DNA from: Phascolarctobacterium faecium DSM 14760
Lineage (GTDB): Bacteria; Bacillota; Negativicutes; Acidaminococcales; Acidaminococcaceae
Assembly: GCF_003269275.1 (NCBI RefSeq)
Contig: NZ_QLTS01000006.1
Location: 63,385 to 127,384 of the forward strand
Direction of reading: 5' to 3'
DNA length: 64,000 nt
Both the position numbers and the translations under genes were made by a program. Under the pieces are notes generated by a model. The model was not told the DNA's origin, made no database searches, and saw only the letters and a list, made by a program, of their open reading frames with translations. Positions 9,653 through 17,713 of the stretch are shown one piece after another (within the stretch, counting starts at the first letter, position 1; every line of letters begins with the position of its first letter).

Positions 9653-10801
9653 ATGTTTAAAAAGCGTTTTAGTATGATGACAGTGCTTGTAGCCTGCCTT
9701 TGCGCTATAGTTGTTACGCTTGGAGCTATATTTTACAGTATGGAGCGCATTACCGGTGATGCTTTGGGAAGTTTGAAATTTCTCAAGACGTTAGTTTTGG
9801 TCCGGGAAAAATTTGTAGAACAGCCAAGTGATGGAAAATTATTTGATGGCGCAGCTACAGGTTTGGTAAAAGCGTTAGATGATCCGTATTCTGTGTATTT
9901 GGATCAGCAGAGTTTTAAAGATATCAGTAATGTAACAGAAGGTTTTTTTGGCGGTATCGGCGTAGTAGTTGGTAAAAAGGAGAATAATTTTGTTGTAGTT
10001 GCACCTTTAGAGGGAACGCCTGGAGAAAAAGCCGGTATCAAAGCCGGCGACAAAATAGTTCAGGTCGATGGAAAAAAGACGGCTGGGATGCAGCTTGAAG
10101 ATGTTGTTGCAATGATTAGAGGCACGCAGGGAACAGAAGTCGAGCTGGTCTTGGACGATAATAAAGGTAACGAACGTACGGTAAGAGTTGTACGTGGCGA
10201 TATTAAGATCAAGTCAGTTGCAGGAGAAATGCTGCCAGATAGCAGGATTGGCTATATCAGGATTGCTATTTTTAACGAGAATACATCGGGAGAGTTTGCG
10301 AAGAAATATCAGGAACTGGAAGAGCAGGGGATGCAGGCACTGCTGTTGGATTTAAGGCAGAATCCTGGAGGAATTTTAGGAGAGTCTGTACGTGTTGCAC
10401 AATATTTAGTTCCTAAGGGACCGATCGTATCCGTTATAGACAGGGAAGGTCGCAAATATACGGAAGAATCTTATTTGGAGCAAGTGAAGTATCCACTTGC
10501 CGTATTAGTTGATCATGGCAGTGCAAGTGCTTCTGAAATCGTTGCAGGAGCTGTGCAGGACACTAAGTCCGGGAAGCTTTTTGGTACTCGGACCTTTGGT
10601 AAGGGGTCGGTACAAACTGTATATAGGCTACCTCAGAATACTGGGTTAAAGCTAACTACGGCTAAATATTATACTCCTTCTGGAAGATCTATTAATGGTA
10701 CGGGTATTACGCCTGATGAAGTTGTGGAACTGCCCGAACAGCCCACAAAGGATATACAGCTGGAAACGGCAGAGAACTATTTACGTAATCTGCAGAAATA
10801 A
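9653..10801 (+). CDS. C-terminal processing peptidase, S41 family
   Basis: A membrane-anchored periplasmic serine protease of the CtpA/CtpB type, which degrades or processes exported proteins from their C-termini. It has 382 residues: an N-terminal signal anchor (about 8-28), a PDZ domain (about 95-175) and the S41 core. By alignment to the Tsp Ser/Lys spacing I read the catalytic dyad as Ser292 (in GSASASE) and Lys317 (in FGKGSVQ), 25 residues apart. RBS GAGGCGGGAAG precedes ATG 9653. It ends the envelope operon and is followed by a strong terminator. In other bacteria such proteases control levels of wall hydrolases, which would suit this neighbourhood. Confidence 0.93.
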   Translation: MFKKRFSMMTVLVACLCAIVVTLGAIFYSMERITGDALGSLKFLKTLVLVREKFVEQPSDGKLFDGAATGLVKALDDPYSVYLDQQSFKDISNVTEGFFGGIGVVVGKKENNFVVVAPLEGTPGEKAGIKAGDKIVQVDGKKTAGMQLEDVVAMIRGTQGTEVELVLDDNKGNERTVRVVRGDIKIKSVAGEMLPDSRIGYIRIAIFNENTSGEFAKKYQELEEQGMQALLLDLRQNPGGILGESVRVAQYLVPKGPIVSVIDREGRKYTEESYLEQVKYPLAVLVDHGSASASEIVAGAVQDTKSGKLFGTRTFGKGSVQTVYRLPQNTGLKLTTAKYYTPSGRSINGTGITPDEVVELPEQPTKDIQLETAENYLRNLQK

Positions 10802-10807
10802 TAATTT

Positions 10808-10840
10808 AAGAACCAATGCCCTCAAGCATTGGTTCTTTTG
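10808..10840 (+). terminator. Intrinsic terminator after the S41 protease gene
   Basis: An 11-12 bp stem AGAACCAATGC/GCATTGGTTCT (10809-10819, 10826-10836) has a 6-nt loop and is followed by TTTT. It closes the csaB-ftsEX-protease transcription unit. Confidence 0.92.
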
Positions 10841-10866
10841 CTTTTGTTATATTTTTATGATAAAAT
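10838..10866 (+). promoter_or_regulatory. Putative sigma-A promoter for pgi
   Basis: TTGCTT (10838-10843), a 17-nt spacer and TAAAAT (10861-10866) lie just past the upstream terminator and 35 nt before the pgi start. Confidence 0.55.
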
Positions 10867-10900
10867 ATTTAAGTATATAAATAATTGATATGGTGATATT

Positions 10901-12346
10901 ATGAAATTATCTGGAGAAATAGCATTAGCAAGTGGTTTTATTTTTGATTATAGCAATATGATAAATACTGATACAATAACACCTGCAGTTATTGAAACTT
11001 TGGAGAGTAAGGCTAAAGATGCTGCAGATGCTTTACTGTTAATACGTGAGCAAGGTATGGCAAAGGCACATTTATCTAAAGATGGTACGCCGGAGCATGT
11101 GCTTTTTACGAAACTGCCTTTCGTTAAGAATGGCAATCCTAATACGCCGGAGTCTATTGCTAAATTGAAGCAGTTTGGAAGTTATCTGCAGCAGGAGATA
11201 GATGCTGTTGTTTTTTTAGGAGTAGGGGGATCTTATCTTGGCAATAAAGTTCTGTTTGATATTTTTGCCGGTTCCGGCTGGAATGTAGGCTGTGAAAAAC
11301 GCAGGCATGGTTATCCTAGGGTATATTTCTCGGGAAATAATTTAGATGTAGATCAGTATAGTGAAGTTGTGGATGAAGTGGAGTATCTTGCCACGCACAG
11401 GCTGGGGAAAAATGAGCAATTCAGAGTATTGCTTGTTCCTATTTCCAAATCTGGTACGACTTTAGAAACTTTAGCAGCGTTTTCTTATTTTTATGAGCAG
11501 TGTCAAAAGTCTTCGTTATTGCAAATGGAGGTTGCGGTTGTAACCGATCTTGATGAAGATATATCTCCTTTATATAACTTGGCCAAGGAGAATGTATGGC
11601 AGTGTTTTGATATCAAAGAAGGTATTGGCGGCCGATTTTGTATTTTCAGCGATCCAGGATTAATTACTGCTGCCGCTATAGGAATGGATATAGATGCCTT
11701 TTTATGTGGAGCAAGGGATATGGAAAATGCATGTCAGTCAGCTTCGCTTGGAGAAAACCCGGCGCTCTTGAACGCAGTCTTGAAGTATGCAGCAGCCGAA
11801 AAAGGCGTTGATATTGAAGTTTTTATGCCATATGCGGCGAAAATGAAATCTGTTGGTGAATGGTATGTACAGCTTTTGGCTGAATCTCTTGGGAAGCGTA
11901 AAGATCGTGAAGGCAATGTTGTTTATTATGGACGTACTCCGGTTTCAGCTGTTGGTTCCACTGATATGCATGCTCAAACACAACAGCATCAGGATGGAAA
12001 AAAAGATAAAGTAATACAGTTTGTTGAAATATTGGAACGTGAGCAGCAGATTGTTTTAAACAATCCCTTTACTCATATCAGCTCATTAAAAAAATATGAC
12101 GGCTTGTCTGTTGACCATGCTCTGAAAATTGCACTTGCTGCTAATGAAGAGGCTTTGAATAGCGACGGGCGGTTAAATGCGAAATATATTTTGCCTCGGA
12201 TAGACGAATATTATTTAGGACAGCTGCTTTATTTTCTGATGCTTTCCGTAGCATATGAAGGTGAGTTGGCTGATGTTGACGCCTACGATCAACCGGGTGT
12301 TGAAACTTATAAGCAAATCATGAAGCAGAAAATGTCCCACCAGTAG
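10901..12346 (+). CDS. pgi: Glucose-6-phosphate isomerase
   Basis: Interconverts glucose-6-phosphate and fructose-6-phosphate, feeding glycolysis/gluconeogenesis and, through fructose-6-phosphate, the GlmS/GlmM amino-sugar route encoded 15 kb downstream. The 481-residue protein has two SIS-type sugar-phosphate domains. Seen: VFLGVGGSYLGNK (about residues 104-116), the phosphate-binding SKSGTT segment (about 184-189), GGRFCIFSDPG, and a C-terminal region with the conserved HAQTQQHQDGKKD stretch. It sits alone between its own promoter and terminator. The RBS before ATG 10901 is weak (GGTGAT). Confidence 0.93.
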   Translation: MKLSGEIALASGFIFDYSNMINTDTITPAVIETLESKAKDAADALLLIREQGMAKAHLSKDGTPEHVLFTKLPFVKNGNPNTPESIAKLKQFGSYLQQEIDAVVFLGVGGSYLGNKVLFDIFAGSGWNVGCEKRRHGYPRVYFSGNNLDVDQYSEVVDEVEYLATHRLGKNEQFRVLLVPISKSGTTLETLAAFSYFYEQCQKSSLLQMEVAVVTDLDEDISPLYNLAKENVWQCFDIKEGIGGRFCIFSDPGLITAAAIGMDIDAFLCGARDMENACQSASLGENPALLNAVLKYAAAEKGVDIEVFMPYAAKMKSVGEWYVQLLAESLGKRKDREGNVVYYGRTPVSAVGSTDMHAQTQQHQDGKKDKVIQFVEILEREQQIVLNNPFTHISSLKKYDGLSVDHALKIALAANEEALNSDGRLNAKYILPRIDEYYLGQLLYFLMLSVAYEGELADVDAYDQPGVETYKQIMKQKMSHQ

Positions 12347-12352
12347 AATTTT

Positions 12353-12386
12353 AACGTGCCGATATTTTACGGCACGTTTTGTTTTT
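12353..12386 (+). terminator. Intrinsic terminator after pgi
   Basis: Stem AACGTGCC/GGCACGTT (12353-12360, 12371-12378) with a 10-nt loop, followed by TTGTTTTT. Confidence 0.85.
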
Positions 12387-12396
12387 GTGAGGAAAT

Positions 12397-13281
12397 ATGA
12401 AAAAGTTTTGGAAATTTATTTTAACGATTATCATAGCAGTCGCAGCGTATGGCTATGAAGCTTATGATTTTGGGTCAGAAGCTCATGAAGCTATTTCACT
12501 TTTGCAAGGCCAGCTTGAGGTAAAATTGTTGGATGTTGGGCATGGGGATGCAATTTTATTGAGAAATCAGGCTGTTGCAATACTTGTGGATACAGGTGAT
12601 TATAAAAATAGTGATATACTTGTTCGCAGATTGAAGACTTTAGGGGTTAGAAAACTGGATGCTTTGATTATTACACATCATCATTTAGACCATTTAGGAG
12701 GAGTAATAAAAATATTAAATAATTTTGATGTTAAAAATTTTTATGACAACGGTATTGTAAATCCTCAAAGTGAAATTTCTAAAGATGTAGAGAAATTGAT
12801 TCTTAACGGAATTTTAAGCCGCCAAATATTAAGTGCTGGGCAAAAACTGGAGTTTGCAGACAATATAAATTTAAAGTTTTTAGCACCTGCTAGTAAAAAT
12901 GGTTTCCCTGAAAAAGATTTAAATAATAATAGTTTGGTTTTTAAATTGCAGTATGGTGAATTTTCAATGCTTTTTACAGGAGATATTGAAGCAAAGACCG
13001 AAAATGATTTGGTAAGTAGATATGGAAAAAAACTGCAGAGCACTGTTTTGAAGGTAGCACATCACGGAAGCAGTACGTCTTCCACTTATAATTTTTTAAA
13101 AGCGGTACAGCCACAGCTGGCACTGATAAGCTGTGGCGATAAAGAAAAATATAATCATCCTAATAAAAAGGTATTGGGAACATTTGAGTATTTACAGATT
13201 CCTGTTAAAGTCACCAGTCAAAATGGTGAAATTACTTTGAGGACTGACGGAGAAAAATATCAGATTATGACAGATAAATAA
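12397..13281 (+). CDS. ComEC-like metallo-beta-lactamase-fold hydrolase, membrane-anchored
   Basis: A 294-residue protein with an N-terminal membrane anchor (about residues 4-21) and a single metallo-beta-lactamase domain. It resembles the C-terminal hydrolase domain of ComEC/Rec2: KLLDVGHGDAILL, the metal-binding ITHHHLDHLGG (HxHxDH), FTGDIE and VAHHGSSTS. It lacks the ComEC transmembrane channel, so it is not a complete DNA-uptake protein. Proposed roles for such proteins are extracellular or periplasmic nuclease or phosphodiesterase activity; here the substrate is unknown. RBS GTGAGGAAAT precedes ATG 12397. It converges on the transglycosylase gene across a shared terminator. Confidence 0.88.
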   Translation: MKKFWKFILTIIIAVAAYGYEAYDFGSEAHEAISLLQGQLEVKLLDVGHGDAILLRNQAVAILVDTGDYKNSDILVRRLKTLGVRKLDALIITHHHLDHLGGVIKILNNFDVKNFYDNGIVNPQSEISKDVEKLILNGILSRQILSAGQKLEFADNINLKFLAPASKNGFPEKDLNNNSLVFKLQYGEFSMLFTGDIEAKTENDLVSRYGKKLQSTVLKVAHHGSSTSSTYNFLKAVQPQLALISCGDKEKYNHPNKKVLGTFEYLQIPVKVTSQNGEITLRTDGEKYQIMTDK

Positions 13282-13314
13282 AAAACGTCATCTTAAATTT
13301 AAGATGACGTTTTT
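13281..13314. terminator. Bidirectional terminator between convergent genes
   Basis: A fully palindromic 34-bp sequence (17 + 17 bp, centred at 13297/13298) has A5 at one end and T5 at the other. It can act on both the MBL-fold gene (+) and the transglycosylase gene (-). Confidence 0.9.
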
Positions 13315-13319
13315 GTTAT

Positions 13320-14150
13320 TTAGAATGTTGCTCCATTTGCAAGGAATACTGGTTCGGCAGAGGTTTTTTCTGCTAAAGTTGTGCCAATATAACCTCGTTT
13401 TACCATTGTCTGCAAAACTAAACGCTGTCTTTTTTTACAGCCTTCAGGATTTTCTAGTGGATTGAGTGCAGATGGTGCATAAGGAAGAGCCGCAATAATA
13501 GCACATTCGGCAAGCTGCATCTCCTGAGGTAATTTATCAAAATAGGTAAGTGCTGCAGACTTGATGCCAGTGGCACCGGCACCAAAATAAGTTGTATTAA
13601 AATAAATCTCTAAAAGCTGGTCTTTACTGTAATGCTGTTCCATAACCAGAGAAAGCAGCGCTTCTTCAGTTTTACGGATCAAAGTCTGCTCTTGTGACAG
13701 AAAAAGGTTTTTTGTGAGCTGTTGCGTAATTGTACTGCCGCCTTGAACTACTTCTCCGGCAGTAATATTTACTAATGTAGCACGCAGGATACCGTCAACA
13801 TCTATGGCGCCATGATTGTAAAAATTGTGATCTTCAATGGCCAGTAAGGCTTGCTGCATTTCAATAGGGATATCTGTGATAGGAACCCACTCAATATCGT
13901 TAGTGCGTTCTTGGACAGCTTCTTCAATATTTAGGCTTAGCCAGATTTTTTGTATCGGATCTGGCCAAGTTTGTTTTGGAGGTAAGATAGAAAGTAAAAA
14001 AACGGTTGCCTTACTGTGTTCAGCAGGCGGCAGTTGCACAGAATGCTGTGTAGTTGGCGATAGAATCTCTTTTTTGATGGGGTCACCACTGGTAGGATAC
14101 CAAAAAAAGATACCTACAGCTATAATGATGATAACGAATATTTTGAACAT
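13320..14150 (-). CDS. Monofunctional peptidoglycan transglycosylase (GT51)
   Basis: Polymerises lipid II into glycan strands. It has 276 residues: an N-terminal membrane helix (about 3-17), then a GT51 domain with ALLAIEDHNFYNHGAIDVDG (the catalytic Glu is in EDHNFYNH), GGSTITQQLTKNLFL, and the ALPYAPSALNPL and LNPLENP segments. There is no penicillin-binding transpeptidase domain, so it is the monofunctional (MtgA/SgtB-like) type. RBS AAAGAGG precedes ATG 14150. It is transcribed divergently from argC and convergently with the MBL-fold gene. Confidence 0.92.
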   Translation of the reverse strand: MFKIFVIIIIAVGIFFWYPTSGDPIKKEILSPTTQHSVQLPPAEHSKATVFLLSILPPKQTWPDPIQKIWLSLNIEEAVQERTNDIEWVPITDIPIEMQQALLAIEDHNFYNHGAIDVDGILRATLVNITAGEVVQGGSTITQQLTKNLFLSQEQTLIRKTEEALLSLVMEQHYSKDQLLEIYFNTTYFGAGATGIKSAALTYFDKLPQEMQLAECAIIAALPYAPSALNPLENPEGCKKRQRLVLQTMVKRGYIGTTLAEKTSAEPVFLANGATF

Positions 14151-14256
14151 AAGGTACCTCTTTAAATTATTATAATTATTGATTATATTGTATCAGAGAT
14201 TTTAGAAATAATAAAATAAAAAACACTTACCAATGAATAAAAAATTGAAAAATGTT

Positions 14257-14285
14257 TTGAAAAAAGGCCTCTAAAGTAGTACAAT
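14257..14285 (+). promoter_or_regulatory. Upstream promoter of the arginine operon (P1)
   Basis: TTGAAA (14257-14262), 17 nt and TACAAT (14280-14285). Directly upstream, at 14234-14248, is TGAAT-A5-ATTGA, resembling the TGAAT...ATTCA half-site pair of ArgR boxes but with one extra spacer base and one mismatch. Repression by ArgR is plausible, not shown. Confidence 0.5.
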
Positions 14286-14369
14286 ATTAAATATAATAGG
14301 GTTAGTGTTTATAATAATAGACAGATTTTTTTTAAGTAGGATATTTTTAAAAATTTTTCAGAGAAATAC

Positions 14370-14399
14370 TTGCGTGTTTATGCGATAAAGTTGTATAAT
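14370..14399 (+). promoter_or_regulatory. Proximal promoter of the arginine operon (P2)
   Basis: TTGCGT (14370-14375), 18 nt and TATAAT (14394-14399). The -10 is embedded in the inverted repeat TTGTA-TAAT-TACAA (14391-14404), a possible operator. The argC start follows 30 nt later. Confidence 0.55.
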
Positions 14400-14429
14400 T
14401 ACAAATCATAAGTTTTAGGGAGGCTGGAT

Positions 14430-15464
14430 ATGAAAGCAAGTGTCATTGGAGCTACAGGTTTTGCCGGAGCCGAGCTGTTGCGATTATTGGATGGACATCC
14501 GGAAGTAGAACTTGCTGCGATAACATCTGAAAGCAGTACCGGTGAGAATATTGCTGCTATGTATCCTCATCTGTCTGTACGGATTGAAACTGCATTGGGC
14601 AGTTTACAGGATATTGAGCAAATTGCTGATAAAAGCGATGTTATTTTTATTGCTTTGCCGCATGGTCATGCGATGAAGATCGGCAGGCAGTTGAAAATGC
14701 ACGATACAAAGATAATAGACCTGGGCGGAGACTATAGATTTAAGGATATACGAGTTTTTGAAGAATGGTATAAAGTAAAACACGAAGATCCAGAAACTAA
14801 GGCAGTCTATGGCCTGACCGAATTATATAGGGGACAGGTAAAGGATGCTAAAATTTTAGCGAACCCAGGCTGTTATACAACTTGCAGTATTTTAGCCTTG
14901 GTACCTTTACTGAAAGCAGGCTTGATTGAAACCCAGGGAATTATTATAGATGCGAAATCTGGAACAACGGGTGCAGGACGGGGTTTGAAGCTGGGTAGTC
15001 TCTATTGCTCTGTGAATGAAAATTTTCACGCTTATGGTGTTGCTGGTCACAGGCATACTCCTGAGATCGAGCAGGTTTATAGTGAATATGCCGGAAAAGA
15101 TGTTGTGATTCAATTTACACCACATTTGTTGCCTGTTGATCGTGGTATTTTAGCGACTTGCTATGCCTCTCTTAAAAATGACGTCAGCGAAGCTCAGGTT
15201 CAGGAAGCTTTTGCAGAAATGTATGCTGATGAGTATTTTATTCGTTTGCGCGGTCAGGGTGCTTGCCCGGAAATAAAAAATGTCAGAGCATCTAATTATG
15301 TGGATATTGGCTGGCAGATTGATAAGCGTACTGGACGTATCATCGTTATGAGTGTGCTGGACAATTTAGTGAAGGGTGCGGCAGGTCAGGCTGTGCAGAA
15401 TATGAATGTGATGTTTGGGATACCGGAAAATACTGGTTTGACTCAATTACCTATCTATCCATGA
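14430..15464 (+). CDS. argC: N-acetyl-gamma-glutamyl-phosphate reductase
   Basis: Reduces N-acetylglutamyl-5-phosphate with NADPH to the semialdehyde, the third step of ornithine synthesis. The 344-residue protein starts with the Rossmann motif GATGFAGAELLRLL. Its active-site cysteine is C148 in NPGCYTT. ATG 14430 has RBS AGGGAGG. First gene of a contiguous argC-J-B-D-F-G-H cluster covering every step from glutamate to arginine. The argJ gene follows after 13 nt. Confidence 0.96.
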   Translation: MKASVIGATGFAGAELLRLLDGHPEVELAAITSESSTGENIAAMYPHLSVRIETALGSLQDIEQIADKSDVIFIALPHGHAMKIGRQLKMHDTKIIDLGGDYRFKDIRVFEEWYKVKHEDPETKAVYGLTELYRGQVKDAKILANPGCYTTCSILALVPLLKAGLIETQGIIIDAKSGTTGAGRGLKLGSLYCSVNENFHAYGVAGHRHTPEIEQVYSEYAGKDVVIQFTPHLLPVDRGILATCYASLKNDVSEAQVQEAFAEMYADEYFIRLRGQGACPEIKNVRASNYVDIGWQIDKRTGRIIVMSVLDNLVKGAAGQAVQNMNVMFGIPENTGLTQLPIYP

Positions 15465-15477
15465 GGAGGCGTGAAGA

Positions 15478-16683
15478 ATGAAGAAAATTGATGGCTGGGT
15501 AACAGCGCCTCAGGGTTTTCTTGCTGCCGGGGTTAAAGCCGGTATTAAAGCTAGTGGCAATCATGATGTGGCTGTTATTTACAGTACAGTTCCGGCATCT
15601 ACCGGTGCTGTATTTACTCAAAACAAAATGTGTGCGGCTCCTGTTTTATTAAGCAGAGAAGTTGCACAAGAGGCTGTGGCTCAGGCTATTATAGTCAACA
15701 GCGGTTGTGCGAATGCCTGTACAGGTGAACAGGGCTTACTTGATGCCAGAGAAATGCAGGCTTTTGCAGCTGATTTACTTGGTATTGAACCGCAGAATGT
15801 TTATGTTTGCAGTACTGGTGTTATAGGTCATTTTTTGCCTATGGATAAAATAAAAAATGGTTTAGCCGATGCTGTCGATGTTATGGATGAAAACGAAGGT
15901 GAAAGCTGTGCTATGGCAATTCAGACAACTGATACGTTTATTAAGCGTGCTGCTTATGAATTTGAGGTTGGAGGGAAGACTGCAAGGATTGCTGGAATTG
16001 CTAAAGGTGCAGGGATGATACATCCTAACATGGCGACAATGCTCACCTTTTTAACTACTGATGCGGCAATCGCTCCAGATGTTTTAAAAAGAGCTGTTAA
16101 GGCTGCTGCTGATAAATCTTTTAATATGGTAGTCGTTGATGGAGATACCAGTACCAATGACAGTATGATCGTACTGGCCAACGGACTGGCTGAAAATGAA
16201 ATTATATTTTCAGAGGAACATCCAGATTATCCGGCTTTTTTTGAAGCTTTGGTAACTTGTGCACAGGATCTCGCTAAGTTGATTGCCAGAGACGGTGAAG
16301 GAGCTACAAAATTTTTGGAAGTTAATGTTGTTGGTGCGGCTACATGGGAAGATGCCAAAGCAGCGGCTATGGCAATTGCCAAGTCGCCACTTGTTAAAAC
16401 TGCTTTTTTTGGCGAAGACCCGAACTGGGGGCGCATTGTTTGCGCCGCAGGTTATAGTGGTGCAGCAATGAATGCAGATAAAGTTAATTTGTCAATCGGC
16501 GGCGTACGTTTAGTTGAAAATGGTATGAACTGTAATATACCGCTGACAAGCTTGACTGATATCATGAGTGAACATGATATCACAATGACCATTGATATGG
16601 CGGCAGGGAATGAGTGTGCTACAGTCTGGACCTGTGATTTCAGCTATGAATATGTCAAAATTAATGGTGAATACCATACCTGA
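15478..16683 (+). CDS. argJ: Bifunctional ornithine acetyltransferase / N-acetylglutamate synthase
   Basis: Recycles the acetyl group from N-acetylornithine to glutamate. The 401-residue precursor contains the autoproteolysis site of the family: in the stretch GAGMIHPNMATML, cleavage is expected between Ala186 and Thr187, and Thr187 becomes the nucleophile. No argA is seen in the cluster, which fits the cyclic acetyl pathway. Whether it also uses acetyl-CoA (bifunctional) cannot be told from sequence alone. RBS GAGGAGGCG precedes ATG 15478. Confidence 0.95.
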   Translation: MKKIDGWVTAPQGFLAAGVKAGIKASGNHDVAVIYSTVPASTGAVFTQNKMCAAPVLLSREVAQEAVAQAIIVNSGCANACTGEQGLLDAREMQAFAADLLGIEPQNVYVCSTGVIGHFLPMDKIKNGLADAVDVMDENEGESCAMAIQTTDTFIKRAAYEFEVGGKTARIAGIAKGAGMIHPNMATMLTFLTTDAAIAPDVLKRAVKAAADKSFNMVVVDGDTSTNDSMIVLANGLAENEIIFSEEHPDYPAFFEALVTCAQDLAKLIARDGEGATKFLEVNVVGAATWEDAKAAAMAIAKSPLVKTAFFGEDPNWGRIVCAAGYSGAAMNADKVNLSIGGVRLVENGMNCNIPLTSLTDIMSEHDITMTIDMAAGNECATVWTCDFSYEYVKINGEYHT

Positions 16684-16743
16684 GATTTGTTGACGTACTG
16701 AGTCGGGAGCTTTGGCCGCCTCAAATTTATAAAAATAACAAAA

Positions 16744-16767
16744 GGCAGTCCAGGGCCCGGTACTGCC
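16744..16767 (+). repeat. Hairpin in the argJ-argB gap
   Basis: GGCAGT (16744-16749) pairs with ACTGCC (16762-16767) around a GC-rich loop. No U-run follows. It sits in a 106-nt gap that is unusually long for this operon and could stabilise or segment the message. Confidence 0.4.
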
Positions 16768-16789
16768 GTAAAAACAGGAGGAACTGTCA

Positions 16790-17677
16790 ATGTTACGTAA
16801 CGAAGAAATTAAAACTTTAGTGGAAGCGCTGCCATATCTGCGCGATTTTAAAGGAAAAACTGTAGTAGTAAAATATGGCGGTAACGCTATGCTTAATGAT
16901 GATATTAAGACTAAAGTGCTGCAGGATATTGTTTTCCTGCAATGCGCCGGATTACGTCCTGTAGTTGTACATGGAGGCGGTCCTGAAATCACTGCTATGC
17001 TTGGCAAGGCTGGCAAAAAAACACAATTTGTCAGTGGTTTGCGCGTTACTGACGCAGAATCCGTCGGGATAGCTGAAATGGCCCTTGTTGGTAAGATCAA
17101 TACTGACCTTGTTGCCCGTTTAAATGTTCTGGGTGGACGCGCAGTTGGTTTGAATGGTAAGGATGCCGGACTTATCCGTGCTAAAAAGCATTTGGCAGAT
17201 GTTTATGAAAATGGTGAGGTAAATTTAGTTGATATTGGCTATGTCGGCAATGTCGAAAAAATCAATACAGAGCTTTTAGAAGTACTGCTTGATAATGATT
17301 TTATACCGGTTATTGCACCGACTGGAGTGGGTGCTAATGGAGAAACTTATAATATTAATGCAGACAGTGTTGCCGGTGAGATCGCAGGTGCACTGAAAGC
17401 TGAAAAATTACTGGTTCTAACTGATGTTAAAGGTATTTATGCGGATTATCGTGATGAAGCAAGCTTTATTTCGACGCTGAGCTTTGAAAAAGCACAGGAA
17501 CTGATCATCCGCGGCAACATCGACGGAGGTATGATTCCAAAAGTGAAGGCCTGCATCACGGCGCTTTCCGGCGGTGCGAAAAAAACGCATATTATTGATG
17601 GACGTGCTGAGCATACAATCTTAATGGAGATATTCAGTGATGAAGGCGTGGGGACAGAAGTAGTAAAAGAGCTGTAA
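16790..17677 (+). CDS. argB: Acetylglutamate kinase
   Basis: Phosphorylates N-acetylglutamate, the usual arginine feedback point. The 295-residue amino-acid-kinase fold protein shows VVKYGGNAM (nucleotide-binding Lys), VVHGGGPEI, and LLVLTDVKGIY near residue 205. An N-terminal extension of about ten residues (NEEIKTLVEALPYL) is present, as in arginine-sensitive hexameric forms, so feedback inhibition is plausible. RBS CAGGAGG precedes ATG 16790. Confidence 0.96.
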   Translation: MLRNEEIKTLVEALPYLRDFKGKTVVVKYGGNAMLNDDIKTKVLQDIVFLQCAGLRPVVVHGGGPEITAMLGKAGKKTQFVSGLRVTDAESVGIAEMALVGKINTDLVARLNVLGGRAVGLNGKDAGLIRAKKHLADVYENGEVNLVDIGYVGNVEKINTELLEVLLDNDFIPVIAPTGVGANGETYNINADSVAGEIAGALKAEKLLVLTDVKGIYADYRDEASFISTLSFEKAQELIIRGNIDGGMIPKVKACITALSGGAKKTHIIDGRAEHTILMEIFSDEGVGTEVVKEL

Positions 17678-17713
17678 AGACTGCTGAGAATAAAAGGATT
17701 AGAGGGGATCGCA

